A DNA stretch of 64,000 bases from Garcia nutans. Taxonomy: Eukaryota > Streptophyta > Magnoliopsida > Malpighiales > Euphorbiaceae. A program made the position numbers and the translations under genes. Of this stretch, positions 24,286 to 37,089 are shown piece after piece (position 1 is the stretch's first letter; every line of letters begins with the position of its first letter). Below the pieces are notes generated by a model. It saw only the letters and a list, made by a program, of their open reading frames with translations. It searched no databases and had not been told where the DNA came from. The DNA is taken from the NCBI GenBank assembly GCA_947685225.1, contig CANTUV010000051.1, forward strand, positions 5,456,001 through 5,520,000. The letters run 5' to 3'.

Positions 24286-25672
24286 TATGATGTCTCACCC
24301 TAGCACCGATCTGACTTGCTAAAAGAGAAGCCGAAATACTTATTTGGACTTAGTCTCACACGGCACGGTTGCATACCTCGATTTGGTAAACATGGGTTTA
24401 AAAAGATTTTTTATTTTGAAGAGACTTATTCTTTTATTTTGAAAAGAATACTCTCCTTTTTATTTTGAAAAAAAAAAAAGATGACCCTATTTGAAAAGCA
24501 AATAAGAGAGTCGCCACTTTAAATTATTTATTTTTGGGAAAATTTAAGGAGAAAACCTATTTTGATTTTGACTCCATAAAAATGTTAAAATTTTAACCTA
24601 AAAGCCAATAATATGAAACCAATTATGGTGGGTTTCGGGCTAGATTTTTAAGTAAATTTTAGTAAAGAAATATTCTCCTTTAATTAAATATTAACTTTTG
24701 AGAAAAAGATTATCATCATGTGATGACAATAATAGTATGAATGATAATAATATTAATGCATGAGTAATTAAAATATGACATTCATAGTGTGAGGAAATTA
24801 AAATGTTACAACCCCCAAAAAATTGCATACACAGAGAAGTTTTAACTCAAACTCTTATAGGTACTAGGTCAAGCACAAATTCTTAATTAATCTATTTGTT
24901 ACAACTCCAATTGATTCATATATAGAGGAGCATTAGCTCATCCCTTTTGGGCAAGGCTAAGCACAAATTTTCAACTAGAAGTTATTTGAGCAAAACTAAA
25001 ATTAGATCCATTCATCAACTAAAATAATAATTAAAATGGCAAGTGAAGAAAATAGTTCAAAATAAATTTTAAAAAAAAAGCTATTTTGTGGTTTTTAAAA
25101 TAGGCTTGATACTTGGAATAATATTCTAAGTGTGTCTACTTATCTCATTTGAATAAAAATCACAGCCATAAGTAGTTCATACATTTGGATGCAAAAGGCT
25201 TAATTAATTAGTTTAGTTGGTTTTATTACCAGATTAAAAAGAGAAGAGTTAAGAAAATTACTTTTGAAGATCTCATTGTTGGCTTGATGTAGGGTTGGAG
25301 TGTCTTTCCACTGCGTAGCTTCACCACTGGGATTGCTCAAATTGTTTTTTGAAATTAAAGAGAGAAAAGGGGAATGAAAGAAAAAATAATGAAATAAAAT
25401 TAAGAGATTAATTGATTATTTTCAGGCTTTTTGAATTAATTTCAGCAGAGTTTTGACTCCAAAAAATTAGACCCTTCAATTGAAAAGGGGACCTTTATTT
25501 ATAATATTAAAAAATCATATTGAAGGGGGAAGAGCCGCATGGCGCAGCAGGCCATGCTTGTCATCACCGGTTTTTTAAATTTTTAATGGGAAAATTAAAT
25601 TAATTTTAATGATTTTTTTTTTCAAAGCCTGAAGTGCCTAATTTGAATTAGGTGCCAATTTTTGGGTTCACA
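24286..25672 (-). mobile_element. Solo LTR (Ty3/gypsy type)
   Basis: 1387 bp flanked by the perfect 5-bp repeat AGAGT (24281-24285 and 25673-25677), with no internal domain. It starts TGTGAACCC on the minus strand, and its other end is TA where CA is expected (a C-to-T change). A TATAAATA box lies at 25496-25503 on the minus strand. A 'gagagtcgccacttta' block near 24510 is typical of plant gypsy LTRs. Copia integrase coding flanks both sides. It is a product of LTR-LTR recombination. Confidence 0.85.
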
Positions 25673-25677
25673 AGAGT

Positions 25678-26438
25678 GTGACTCAACCATCTTTATCTTT
25701 TATAAAGTACAATCTAATTAAGAAATTTGAAATTTCTTAAATATGAACTTTTGGTTCAAATTTATAGAGTTAGCATATAAAAATTCAATATCTCTCTAAA
25801 TTTATTTTAATAGGATATCCATTATGAAGTATTCTTTAAAAATTAGTAGATTTCTTCGGAATATACTTGAATACAATGAATCATCGATATATCATTTTCT
25901 TCAAATTTAGAATGTTCAAATTCAGAATGTAAGATAGACTCTTCTGGAGTCTTTAACTATATTTGTAAAACCTTATATCTTATTAATATTAATTTCAGCT
26001 AATGTTAATTATAACAAATATTTTTTAATATAAAAAATTATAAAAATTGTGCCAATATATATCTTTTTAACACTTTTGCTTTCAAAGATGGTAGGAAAAA
26101 AATTTTCCACCACGAGGCTTTGTATTAAAATCTTGACCATATTCTTGAAAAAAAAATCATATTTACTTTAAGAAATGATGTTAAGCAACACTTTTACTTT
26201 TAAAATTGGCTATAAAAATTTTTCCACCATTATTCTTTTTATCAAGATATCGTTCATAGTCTTGAAAAAATATCACATTCACTTCAAGGAATAATATTAA
26301 GCTATTGGAACGAGTTTGATGATTTTTTTTATTAAAAGCTAAAATTTTATTTAGCTATAGGTAAAAAGAAATTAATTTAAAATATTTTGTGAATATATAT
26401 CCTCAATATTATTACTGCATGAGCATATTTGTAACGTG
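25678..26438 (-). other. Outer Copia, gag/protease-side remnant
   Basis: By position this is the part of the outer Copia element upstream of integrase. The minus-strand frames are too decayed for confident domain calls. Two local repeats, 'aattttccaccac...cttga(c/a)cat' and a similar block about 120 bases on, lie at 26090-26290. Confidence 0.45.
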
Positions 26439-29400
26439 TGTCACACATGGGGCGACGAGAGAGTCAGCGGATTATAAATTTAATGGTTTTAGTTGGCTTA
26501 TATTTAGTTATTACTATTTTTTCATGTGTTAGGAGTCGCCACGAATCAATTATAGAGTTTTATTGAACACTTATTAATAGTCTGCATTTTCAGAGATAAG
26601 ATTCAAGGATTGATTGCGTGTAGGGAAGAAAAAGCACCATACAACGCCCAAAATTGATACTATAATTATTATAATATTTTATTATTTTTTATTTTTTATT
26701 ATTAGGAGGAATTATATTCACTTTCTGAATATAAATCTTGATTATATTTTCTTATTCTTATTTTTTAACTATTGTATCCACTCTCTAGAGAAAAAAAACT
26801 TTCTATTAAATTTATTTTTTTTATTTTTAATGATTTTATGTGATTAAATGTCTTAATATTTTTTATGTTTTATTATTTTTATTATGTTCAGTCTCTAGAT
26901 ATAAATATTCTATTTTTATATTTTTATTAATTTTTTTATATTTATATTTTTATTTTTGCTAATTAATACATATTTATTATTTTTTAAGAAAAAATTATTT
27001 ATTTTATTAAGGTGAACTTAAATTCGAAACTTGATTTCGAGTGTCTATGTATCTGCTTGACGGAATTAAAGTCCTTATAGTTCGAATTATATTTTCGTTA
27101 TGTTCGTATAACTAATTTACGTGTGGATATTGTCATTTCTAATATTATTTTGTCTACCTCTTGGTCTTTTCCTTTTAAATTATTTTTTTAATTTACTGTT
27201 GATTATTCTTGGTGCGTGTATATATATATTGATAATTATATTCACTTCCTAAATATAATTAGAGGGAAAGAAAAATTGATAATCATTATACCCATGCCCT
27301 GAGTATTAATAATTTCACTTTTTTTTATCACATTTTTGTAGTGGTTAGTAAAGCAAAATATATAAAATAAAGTATTTGAATTATGATTAATAGGTTGATT
27401 AATAATAAAATTGAGATATAAGATCAAAGTACTTATTAAGAAATAAGTAAAGAAATCTTATTCCATGCATATTCCCTTTGGCCTAGACTCATGCTTCCAA
27501 TACCTATTTCAAATGCTTGGATTCCATTGTCCATGAATAAATGAGGTAAAATCACAAGTTTCATCCTTTTTCATTGAGTGTTTTTCTTGTTTAAAATTTT
27601 ATTCGTTTGTTTTTTTTACTGATAATGAAAGAAAATTTCAAAGACACATATGACCTTTACTTCTTATGTTATATCTGCTTTATATTTCAGGTATTCACTT
27701 GATTTTTCAAGGAATTTCAAATACCCAAACAAAAAGGTTATTCTTTAAGTCTCTTGTAGGTACTTGTTATTTTATTGATTTTTCCTTGTATTTGATATTA
27801 GTTTTTTGTGTTTTACTTTTTATTATTTTTTCTCTAAAAAAAAATTAACCTAGGGTCCTAGACATTGCCCCTCCTTTTATTTCAGAATGTTCACCCTCCA
27901 CATTTGATTTTATTATTTCCATTGAAATAGTTTTTATGTGACATATTTTTCGTTTAGTAAGAAAATTAATTTCGACCTTAAATTATGTAAAGTTAAACTT
28001 TGTTTTAATTTTTTTTATATTGTTTCCATATGATTATTGTTTTTTATCATGTTTTCTATTATTTTTTTTTTCATGATTATTAACTTTGACCACATATAAT
28101 GCCAAATATGTGTGTTTATGGCTATTTTAGCCAATATTACTTTATGTGTTAATGTATCTTATATAATTGCTAATTGTTATATTTTTTTTCTTATTTTGCA
28201 AATGAAATAAATAATACAGATCACTACCTGACTTCATCATGCTTTAACATTATGCATGTATTTATTTTGGGATTATAACATGAATGAAAAAAATAAAATA
28301 AAAAAAATACACTCAGATTATAATAGAGCATTTATTCATTATTTGTGCTTTGAGTGCTGAGAACTTGATGTGGATTTCTTGCTATTCATTAAATATATTG
28401 TTTGTACATAGTGGATTTGTGATGCCTGCTCAGAGTCGTAGGACTCTAGTGGAGTACATTTTCTATACTCAAAAGATTTCTTGTCGATTTCCTCTAATAG
28501 GAAATTATTTTGATTCCCTTTTTTATGTGTTATTTTTTCCTATGAATATTTTGTTCTTTTTTTTTCTTGTAAATTTTTGTATGTTTGTGAGTTTTAATTT
28601 TACAAATATTACTTGTTTGATCAAAATTTTAAAATTTTTGTTAAGAAAACTACATGTTCTTATCAAAAATTGAAAATTTTCTTTGCCCTTTTTTTAGTTT
28701 CCTCTCTAGGAAACTTACCTTAGTTTTCTCCTTATTTTTGTGTTTTGTTTTTTTAATCTATTTTCTTTTATGAGTTTTCTTCTGTTTGCTCTCTCTATAT
28801 TTTTTTTTCTTCCCACTCCATTTTTTCGAGTTTTGTTTGTGGCTTTTTTTTTTTTTTTTTGTATGAATTTTTACATGTGTTGGTGATAGTTGTGACTAGT
28901 TTAAGGTATTGTTTGAATGTGTGTGATGATATACTTTATGAAGTATCAATTTCATAAATAATACCATCACTTCCTAATTGTATTTGCTTAAAAATCATAT
29001 ATCTAAAATATGCAACAATATAAAATAAACAAATAATCTAAAACAATATTTAGATTTTTAATAGGAAATTAAAGTTCACAAAATGGTGAATTACCTAGTC
29101 ATGATAATTAGAAGTTGGCAAGTTTCTTTTTGTCAATTGGTTTGTTTTCTGAGAATTTTATTAAGTGCACTTCCTATACTTAATGAAATTCAAATTTCCT
29201 TTTAGATTTTCTCTGCCAAGAAATAATTTTATGATTTTCTGCTCTCCACCTCACTCTCATTCCTTTTTAATTATGAGTTTTTCTCTTTGTATGTGTTTAG
29301 TATTTGCCCCCTTTTTTTTGTGTCCTTTTTTTTTCTGTGTTCCTTTCTCTATTTATAGTGAAATAACTTATATATTTTTAATGTTTTCAGGTATGGAGTT

Positions 29401-29616
29401 AATAGCACTACAGAGAATATTTAGATGGGGCTGCTGCCATTTATGAAAATGCATGTTATAGAGCTACTGCTGCATATTCTTTCACCCCTTTTTGTTAATT
29501 GAAATTTGTTTTTTCTATTTGGAGTTGATGTATATAAATAATGTTATAAATATTTTATTATTTAATTTTCTTTCTTTAAATTACTATTATTATTATTTTT
29601 TAAATAATGAGTTATA
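26439..29616 (-). repeat. Tat 3' LTR, 3.2 kb
   Basis: It begins 'tgtcacacatgggg' on the plus strand and ends 'gagttata' against 'gagttatca' in its partner. It is collinear with 48428-52130 but lacks about 510 bp present there at 49450-49970. There are no coding ORFs. T-rich plus-strand frames such as 27666-27848 and 29165-29446 also occur in the partner and are not genes. Confidence 0.9.
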
Positions 29617-29632
29617 TTTGCCTCCCCTTATG
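29617..29632 (-). other. Tat polypurine tract
   Basis: The minus strand reads 'aaggggaggcaaa' immediately before the LTR start. It is the expected PPT, followed by the element's 3' UTR. Confidence 0.75.
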
Positions 29633-29649
29633 CATACTTTAATTAATTA

Positions 29650-30060
29650 AAGATGTGTAAAAGGGTTAATAATCAATTATTTTCTAAGGCTTGACCTCAT
29701 CTGTGATCTATTATTGATTGTAAAAATAAAACTTAAGACTTGATCCTGCCATTTATGAAAATGCATGTTATCGACTATAAACATTGATGAAAAACGATAT
29801 CAGGTTTGACTTTAAGAGTTCTTAATACTTGATCCTAAAACTTTCAAAAAAAAAAAAGAGGAAATTTAAGACTTGATCCTAAGAGTTCTTAATGCTTGAG
29901 ACTGAAAATCTCTCATTTTTTTAGAAGAGAGAAAAAAAAAAGATAAATCTAAGGCTTAATCCTAAAAGTATCTAATACTCGATATTAGAGATTTTATAGA
30001 AAATGAAAATGGAACCTAAGGCTTGACCTTAAGAGTGTCTAATGCTTGACATTAGGGGAC
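29650..30060 (-). repeat. Tandem repeats in Tat 3' UTR, block 1
   Basis: Roughly four diverged units of about 80-95 bp. Each has a 'taaggcttgacct(t)aagagt' core, then 'ctaatgcttgacatta' and an A/G-rich filler. The same unit resumes at 32077 beyond the inserted LTR. Confidence 0.8.
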
Positions 30061-30390
30061 TTTCCCTTTATTTTTTATCAAGTCCAGTCTAATATTTTAA
30101 AATAAGTCCGAAATAATTTTTGTGATATTTAATTTTTATTTTTATTTTTATTTTATTTATTATTTATTTTATTTATTCTATTTATTTTTAGTTTGGGCCA
30201 ATTCGCCCAGCCTCGTTACTCGCTCGCTCGTTGCTAGCATTCCAGTACCCCAGTGCCTAGCGACAACCCAGCAGCCCATGCTAGCGCGTTGGCCGATTTT
30301 TAGCCAAAACTTTATTTTACTCTGAAACTTCAATTAATTTTCTAAATAGTTTTTAATTTTCTTAACATATTAGGTTTTGTTTTAAATTCC

Positions 30391-30397
30391 TATAAAT
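30391..30397 (+). promoter_or_regulatory. TATA box of LTR promoter
   Basis: TATAAATA in the expected mid-LTR position. It is conserved in the related LTR at 62714-62721 on the other strand. Confidence 0.6.
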
Positions 30398-30909
30398 AGT
30401 AGTTTTAAACACAAAAATAATGACGGCACAATTATTCAAGAATTATTCAAGGACTTTTGAATTTTTTGGACTTTGGCAATTTTATTCAGGGAGGACTTTT
30501 GATCAACAAATAAACCCTTGTAAATTTTCATCAACGAAGGAAGCGGAGAAAAGGATAGAAAAAGAAGATCAACCACACACAAACTTTATAAAGGCAGTGC
30601 ACTCACTGTCTTGGAAAAGCTCACCTAGAATTCTTATTCAACGATTTTGGTGGAGCCAACAAACGACGGTATACTCTAAAATAAATAAATACAATATGCT
30701 TTGATTATTTTAATTATTAAATAAGTTCGTTCTTCATCTAATTAAAGTTACAGTAGGCTAGTTTTTTTTAAATCAATTCATATATTAGTTTACATGGAGA
30801 GCATATTTCTATTATTATTTTTCTACATCATATAAACTAAAACCAGTAAACTTGCTGGCTCAGGATATTTATTTGTTTTTATATTGCGCATGGTTATTTA
30901 ATCAATATG

Positions 30910-31298
30910 CTACACAGACTCACTTAAGATTTTTCTATAAAAACTCACAGTAGCTACATTTAAGCTCTTTGTGTGTTATAAATATTTATTGATTGCAATG
31001 GCTGAAAAAATGAAAAGATATTTATTTTTTTTTGTGTATTATAAGTTTTTGTATTTAACTTTCTTTATTTTAAATCATAATTTAGTTATCAAAATTCTAA
31101 AAATCTACACAGACTCACTTAAGATTTTTCTATAAAAACTCACAGTAGCTACATTTAAGCTCTTTGTGTGTTATAAATATTTATTGATTGCAATGGCTGA
31201 AAAAATGAAAAGATATTTATTTTTTTGTGTATTATAAGTTTTTGTATTTAACTTTCTTTATTTTAAATCATAATTTAGTTTTCAAAATTCTAAAAATC
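30910..31298. repeat. 195-bp tandem duplication inside LTR
   Basis: Two nearly identical units, 30910-31104 and 31105-31298. Both start 'ctacacagactcacttaag' and differ at only a few positions. The related LTR at 61396-63148 shows no equivalent doubling, so it arose after insertion. Confidence 0.9.
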
Positions 31299-31437
31299 TT
31301 AATTTAAGATATAAACCCTAAACTTATACATTTATTGCTTTATTTAGTTTTAGATTTGATTATGTGATTTATTATATATTTTGATGATTGATTTATTTGA
31401 TTTCGATATTTGATTTATTTATCATGGATGGATGGTT

Positions 31438-31439
31438 TC

Positions 31440-31496
<57 letters not shown>

Positions 31497-31497
31497 T
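31438..31497. repeat. (TTA)n microsatellite
   Basis: About 19 uninterrupted ATT/TTA triplets within the LTR. Confidence 0.95.
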
Positions 31498-32076
31498 TGG
31501 TATTAAAATTGTAAGATGTATGTTTTCATGACTGGATACCTCATTATTAATCTTTATGTAATTTAAATTATTTTTATATTTTAAAATTAATGTAAAAGAG
31601 ACGTTTTCACCTTTCGGTGGGTGTCATATTTAGTTTTAGATGTTGGACGATGTAAAGACATATTTTCATCCTCGGATGGTGTCCATTTATTTATTTTGTT
31701 TGAATATTGCTATGATGTTTAATTAAGTATTTGTTTATTCTTATGATTGCATGTAGTATGGATAATATTATATTAATTAAGAATTTTATAATATTAAGAC
31801 CTGAAAATGAGGCCGGTTCAAATGAACAAGGCGCTGTGGGGGTTTTGGGTCATTTCTCACCTTTCTCATGCGTACCCAACTTTCCGAATTCATTAAAGGA
31901 TTAGAAATTCCTTAGGAATCGAGTCATCCACTCCTTTCTATTTTTTTTGGATCCATCCGGGTAACGACTTCATTGTCTCCAGGTTTAGACTCGTGTTCTC
32001 TAAGGTCCTAAGCCTAACAGTGCCGAAGTCGTAAGAATCATTCCACCAGGAGTGGGGGCGAAAATTCACGCTCACA

Positions 32077-32345
32077 CTAAGAGTGCCTAATATCTAATAC
32101 TATGAACTTTTTTTTAAAAAAAAAGAAAAAAAATGAACCTAAGGCTCGACCATAGAAGTGCCTAAAGCTTTACTCGATAAATTTTTTAAAAGCGAAAAAG
32201 GAACCTATGGCTTGACCTTTTGAGTTCCTAATATTTGATACCAGGAACTTTTGAAAAAAGAAAAAAAAAAAGAAAACCTAAAGCTTGACTCTAGGAGCTC
32301 CTAATGCTTGACTTTAAGAACTTTTTAAAAAACAAAGGAAAATGT
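32077..32345 (-). repeat. Tandem repeats in Tat 3' UTR, block 2
   Basis: About three more units of the 29650-30060 repeat: 'taaggctcgacc', 'atggcttgacctt' and 'aaagcttgactct', each followed by a 'taat..ttgac/tgata' segment and an A-run. The inserted LTR split the array. Confidence 0.8.
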
Positions 32346-33045
32346 GACTCTAAAATTACTTGAAAAGTGATTTTTATATGCAAATTCTTTTGATCATATT
32401 TAGTAAATTTCAAAATTTTTTGAGAATGCTTAAAACTTTTTTGTCATGCAAGTTTATCTTTATCTAAATGCTTAGAAAAAGTATTAATTTTCTTTTTAAA
32501 ATCATTTTTTGTGATTAAGGATTTTTTTGAAAGAAAAATATAACATTGAAACTGCAACACTCCCTAAATCTAGAACAAATTCAGTGCTTAACTTGGTTAT
32601 GAGATTTTCAAAATGTCTTCTTAGATTTCGTTTAGGCAATAGCTCTTGATCTTAGAACAACCATGTTTGTCAGTGCCCTTATAAATATTTTGATAGCAAT
32701 TCTTTTACCCACTGATATGTATTCTTTTTATTTAAAGTTCATAATTTTACGTCTCTCAAACATGTATGTTCAACTTTTTTTTTACCACCTTTTAGCATTA
32801 TGTTGCCTTTTTTTTTTCAAATATTTCAAGAATAAATTTTTAATAAAATGTATGCCTTAAAAAATGGGTTGGGCAAGAATGTAGAATTATTTAGTCTCTC
32901 GATAGTCATTTTATCGATGTTTTTCATAGTTACTTATTTTCAAAAGATGCAAATATGTGTGACAAAAAGGAAAATCATTTAGGAAAGTCAATGAATCATA
33001 TAAATCTAATGATCATAAATTCAAATTGACTTTGAATTATGCTTT
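32346..33045 (-). other. Tat 3' UTR, no gene
   Basis: T-rich DNA between the tandem repeats and the integrase end. The plus-strand frame 32663-32860 is hydrophobic only because of T-richness. Confidence 0.6.
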
Positions 33046-34233
33046 TCATATCTTCTTTTTCCTCTCCCGATATAACTTTAGGCGTAATAGCTCTTCACAG
33101 TATTTGAATTCATCGGATTTAGCAAATTTTTTCCATTCATATTGGTTAAAATGAGAGCTCCTCCAGAGAATGTTTTTCTTCATAATATATGGACCTTCAT
33201 ATTTAGGAGCACATTTTTTTTGTTGGTCTTGATGCCTAAAAATAATCTTTTTGAGCACCAAGTCTCTTTCTTGAAATTCTCTTGCTTTCATCTTCTTTGC
33301 ATGTGCTCTGATAAGTCATTGTTGGTATAATTGATCGTGACCCATGGCTATCAATCTTTTTTCTTTAATAAAATTTAACTAATTATAATGACTCTGTACC
33401 CATTCAGTATCATCAAGCTTAGCTTCCATAATAATCTTGAGAGAAGAAATCTAAACCTCAATGGGTAATACTGCCTCTTTGCCATATACAAAAGAAAATG
33501 ATGTTGCCCAGTAGATGTTCTGATTATGGTCCTATATCCGTGAAGAGCATAAAAAAGCATTTCATGCCAATCTTTATATGTTATCGCCATTTTTTGATTA
33601 TCTTCTTAATATTCTTATTTGCTGCTTCAATTGCACCATTCATCTTTTTGCAGTGCGGGAAAGAATTATGATGTTTAATTTTAAATTTTGCACACATCTC
33701 TGTCTTGTCTTTATTTCTAAAATTCTTTGCATTATTAGTGATGATACGTTTAGGAAGACCATATCGACATGTGATATTTTGTTTGATGAATTTCAGAATA
33801 ACATTTCTTATTATATTGGCATAAGAGGTTGCTTCTACCCATTTTGTTAAATAATTAATTGCTACGAGAATAAATCGATGACCATTACAAGTTTAGATTC
33901 TATTGGATCAATCACATCTATTTCCCATATTAAGAAAGGTCATGGGAAAACCATCACATACAAGGGTGCTAGAGGAATATTAATATCATCAGCATATATT
34001 TGACACTTATGACATTTTTGAATATAGTTTATGCAATCTGATTCCATTTTCAACCAGAAGTAACCCATTCTAAGAATTTTACGGGGTAACACATATTCAC
34101 TTGAATGTGTCCCGTAAAACACCTCATGCACTTCTTCTATCAATCTCCGAGCTTTCTTTTCTTCCACACATCTAATCAGCATTGTATTATATTTTCTTTT
34201 GTGTAAAACATTGCCAATTAAAAATAAATTCAT
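33046..34233 (-). pseudogene. Tat integrase, degenerate
   Basis: The zinc-binding end reads LIEEVHEVFYGTHSSEYVLP, KILRMGYFWLKMESDC and YIQKCHKCQIYAD (33940-34233), with the HHCC arrangement. The core at 33900-33600 is heavily broken. TYKDWHEMLFYALHGYRTII (33530-33590) follows, then the C-terminal region AREFQERDLVLKKIIFRHQD and APKYEGPYIMKK (33100-33280), typical of Tat integrases. It would insert cDNA into the genome, but stops and frameshifts disable it. Confidence 0.85.
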
Positions 34234-34239
34234 TGCTAG

Positions 34240-36441
34240 TCACTGAATTGCTCTTTTTTCAGTGTTTGAGGCTTCTGGAGGGTATGTTTTATTTATGAGA
34301 TATTGTTTAATATCATGAAATTATGGCTTACTATCACGTTCATCTTCAAGATTTGTGCAGTAAGCATTGATTCCTCTGGTTTCAATCTTGATGGGAGGCA
34401 TCTTTCCATAAGTGCAGTCAAAACATTGCAGCTAATGTGGCCAATGCATCCGCAATTTGGTTCTCGATTCGGGAAACATGATCAAAACTTATGAATTGGA
34501 AGCTTTGAGATGAATCAAGAATATATTCTTGATAAGGAACCAATTTTGGATGTCTAGTTTCCTATTCTCCTTTCAATTGGTTAATTATCAATGTTGAATC
34601 TCCGTATACTTTCAGCATTTTGATTTCATATCAATAGTAGCTTGTAATCCTAAAGCACAAGTTTTATACTCAGTCACATTATTGGTGCATTCAAAATACA
34701 ATTTGGCTGTCACTAGAAAATATTTTTCTTCCGGAGAGATTAGGATGACTCTTATCCCACTTCCTCAGGCGTTCGAAGCCCCGTTGAATTTCATAATCCA
34801 ATTTTTTTATCCTTGCTTTTCTTCTACCAACATAATTTTCTCATTGAAAAATTCATAACTTATTGATTGGTAGTCTTCAATAGCTCGATCTATCAAATAG
34901 TCAGCTATAACACTCTCTTTTATTACATTTTGGGTGATATATATTATCTCGTACTCAGTCAGTAGAAACTGCCATCAAGCAATCCTCATTGTTAGAGCTG
35001 GCTTTTTAAAAATATATTTAACGAGATCCATTCGAGATATCAAAAGTTTGGTGTAATATAGCATATAGTGCCTCAGTCGATGAGCAACTCATACTAATGC
35101 AGCATAAGTTCTTTCTAGTAGAGAATACTTAGCTTCATAATTGATACAATTTTTATTATATAATATATGACTTGCTCATTTTTTTCCTGAATCATCATGC
35201 TGCCCAAGAACACCACCCATTGAGCTCTCAAAAACAGCCAAGTACAAAAGGAGAGGACGACCGAGTATAGACGGTTGCAAAATTGGAGGAGTTTGTAAGT
35301 AAAGTTTGATCTTGCCAAAGGCTATTTGACATTCTTCGTTCTATTTTTTTGGGTTATTTTTCCTCAAAAGCTTGAAGATAGGCTCACACGTAGCTGTCAA
35401 TTGTGATATGAATCGAGTTATATAATTAAGCCTTTCTAAAAGCTTCGTACCTCCTTTTGGGTTTTAAGAGCCGACATTTCAACTATAGCCTTAAATTTAT
35501 CAGGATCTATCTCAATTCCTCTCTTGCCGACTATAAACCTTAATAATTTTTCTGATGAAACTCCAAATATACACTTTGCATGATTTAATTGAAGCTAATA
35601 TCTTCTTAGCCGCTCAAACAATCTTCTCAAAACTGCAATATGGTCTTCACCACTTTGAGATTTTGCTACCATGGCATTAACCATTAACATGTACCTCTAT
35701 TTCTTTATGCAACATATCATGAAATAGGATAACCATTACTCTTTGATAAGTTGCCACCGCATTCTTTAATCCAAACAACATCACTTTATAATAAAATGCT
35801 CCCCAGAGAATGATAAAAATTATTTTTCTTTACCATCAGGATTCATTTTAATTTTGTTATATCCTGAGAATCCATTCATTAATGAGAACATATAGAATCG
35901 AGCTATATTATCAACCAGTACATCAATGTGTGCTAGAGAAAAATCATCTTTTGGACTTGCATGATTAAGGTTTCGATAATCAACACACATTTTGACCTTT
36001 CCATCATTCTTAGAGACAGAAACAATGTTAGTCACCCATTCTGGATACTTGGCCACTAACTGCTTTTTTACCTCTTTTTTTCAACAAAATGTATGGTTTC
36101 ATTTTTCTCAGCTTTTGTTTTACTAGTTTATGTTCTGGTTTTAATGGTAAACGATGCACAACTATATCTGTACTCAACCTTGACATATCTTGGTATGACC
36201 AAACAAAGACGTCCATGAATTCTTTTTGTAACTTAACTAGCATCTCTTTAAGTATTGGGAGTAAGAATGTACTAACCCTTGTTTCCTTCTTATTTTCTTT
36301 GATTCCTAAATTTATTGTCTCAACTGCCTCTTTTGAAGGTTGCATTAATTTTTTATCCCATTCTATCATCCTAGTTATTTCAGGAGAAAAATCCTCTTCA
36401 TCAGATGTAATTTCAAAGATAGGATTATTGAAGTCATACAC
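34240..36441 (-). pseudogene. Tat reverse transcriptase and RNase H, catalytic site lost
   Basis: The N-terminal RT region is open at 36028-36441 (FVWSYQDMSRLSTDIVVHRL, LKPEHKLVKQKLRKMKP). After a frameshift comes YPEWVTNIVSVSKNDGKVKM, CVDYRNLNHASPKDDFSLAH and MNGFSGYNKIKM (35820-36056). At about 35685-35700 the invariant YVDD reads HVNG followed by a stop, so polymerase activity is impossible. RNase H fragments run through 35400-34500: LLLYLAVFESSMGGVLGQHD, then YNKNCINYEAKYSLLE, and the archaeal-type second RNase H of this lineage with NNVTEYKTCALGLQ near 34680. Confidence 0.85.
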
Positions 36442-37089
36442 AAACTCAATTTCATCAAGATTTAATTCATCATTGGCATTCCTGGGTAGAGTGAGTATAA
36501 AAAGAAAATATTACAGAGATATAGAAAATAAGCAGAAAGTAACAAAATGAAAGTAGCAAGGAGTTCAAGGATGGAAATGGAATATGTAGTTTATTTTATT
36601 AAAAATTATTTTGAAACATTCGAAAAGAAATCCCATGCTAATATTTTCCTACAATATGGGGCAAAATCATAGAAAATTAATTATTTGGATTACTTTAATT
36701 CATAAGATAGCAATTCATAAGTTTTTTATTTGTTCAAATCTTATCCTGGTGACAAAGGTTTGACCCATAAAGTTGCTTCATCACGAGGCTCATTCTTACT
36801 CACCATAGTTATCAATGAGTTCTTTGACATTATCTCCACATCCTGTGAATCTCCTATCATTTTCATTTCCTCATGAAAAAACTAATACGTCTGAATATTT
36901 GCTTTAGTGGTAGGAATGTCATTTTCTCCGTTGAAGCTTCCTGATTTGCCAACCTTACCAGTCGATGCTTCCTTTTCTCTTTCTGAATCCTCTTTGTCTT
37001 CACTAGTGATCTTGTATCTTAATCCAACTCTATTGTCATTGTTGGGATGGAGCAGAAAGATATTGATTCACTATTTATGTTTTCCTAAA

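Larger units (their letters stand above)
30060..32076 (+). mobile_element. Solo LTR of a second Tat family
   Basis: The right end 'gagtgggggcgaaaattc...ctcaca' and the body match the reverse complement of the LTR at 61396-63148. Matching landmarks include the TATAAATA box at 30391-30397 and 'cactcactgtcttgg' near 30600. It has no interior and no coding content. The left end is decayed, so 30060 is approximate. It is about 260 bp longer than its relative, mostly from a 195-bp internal duplication. It sits inside the tandem-repeat block of the larger Tat element. Confidence 0.75.

Noticed and set aside
26434..26438. Perfect target duplication for the Tat element
   Set aside because: ACGTG on the left and TAGTG on the right share only three positions, so it is noted as weak rather than claimed.
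27666..27848. Small hydrophobic frames in T-rich DNA, here and at 50177, 28350, 29165 and 51266
   Set aside because: Runs of Phe/Leu/Ile codons follow from T-richness, and they lie inside LTRs.
36089..36550. Plus-strand 153-aa frame
   Set aside because: Antisense shadow of the Tat reverse-transcriptase region on the minus strand.
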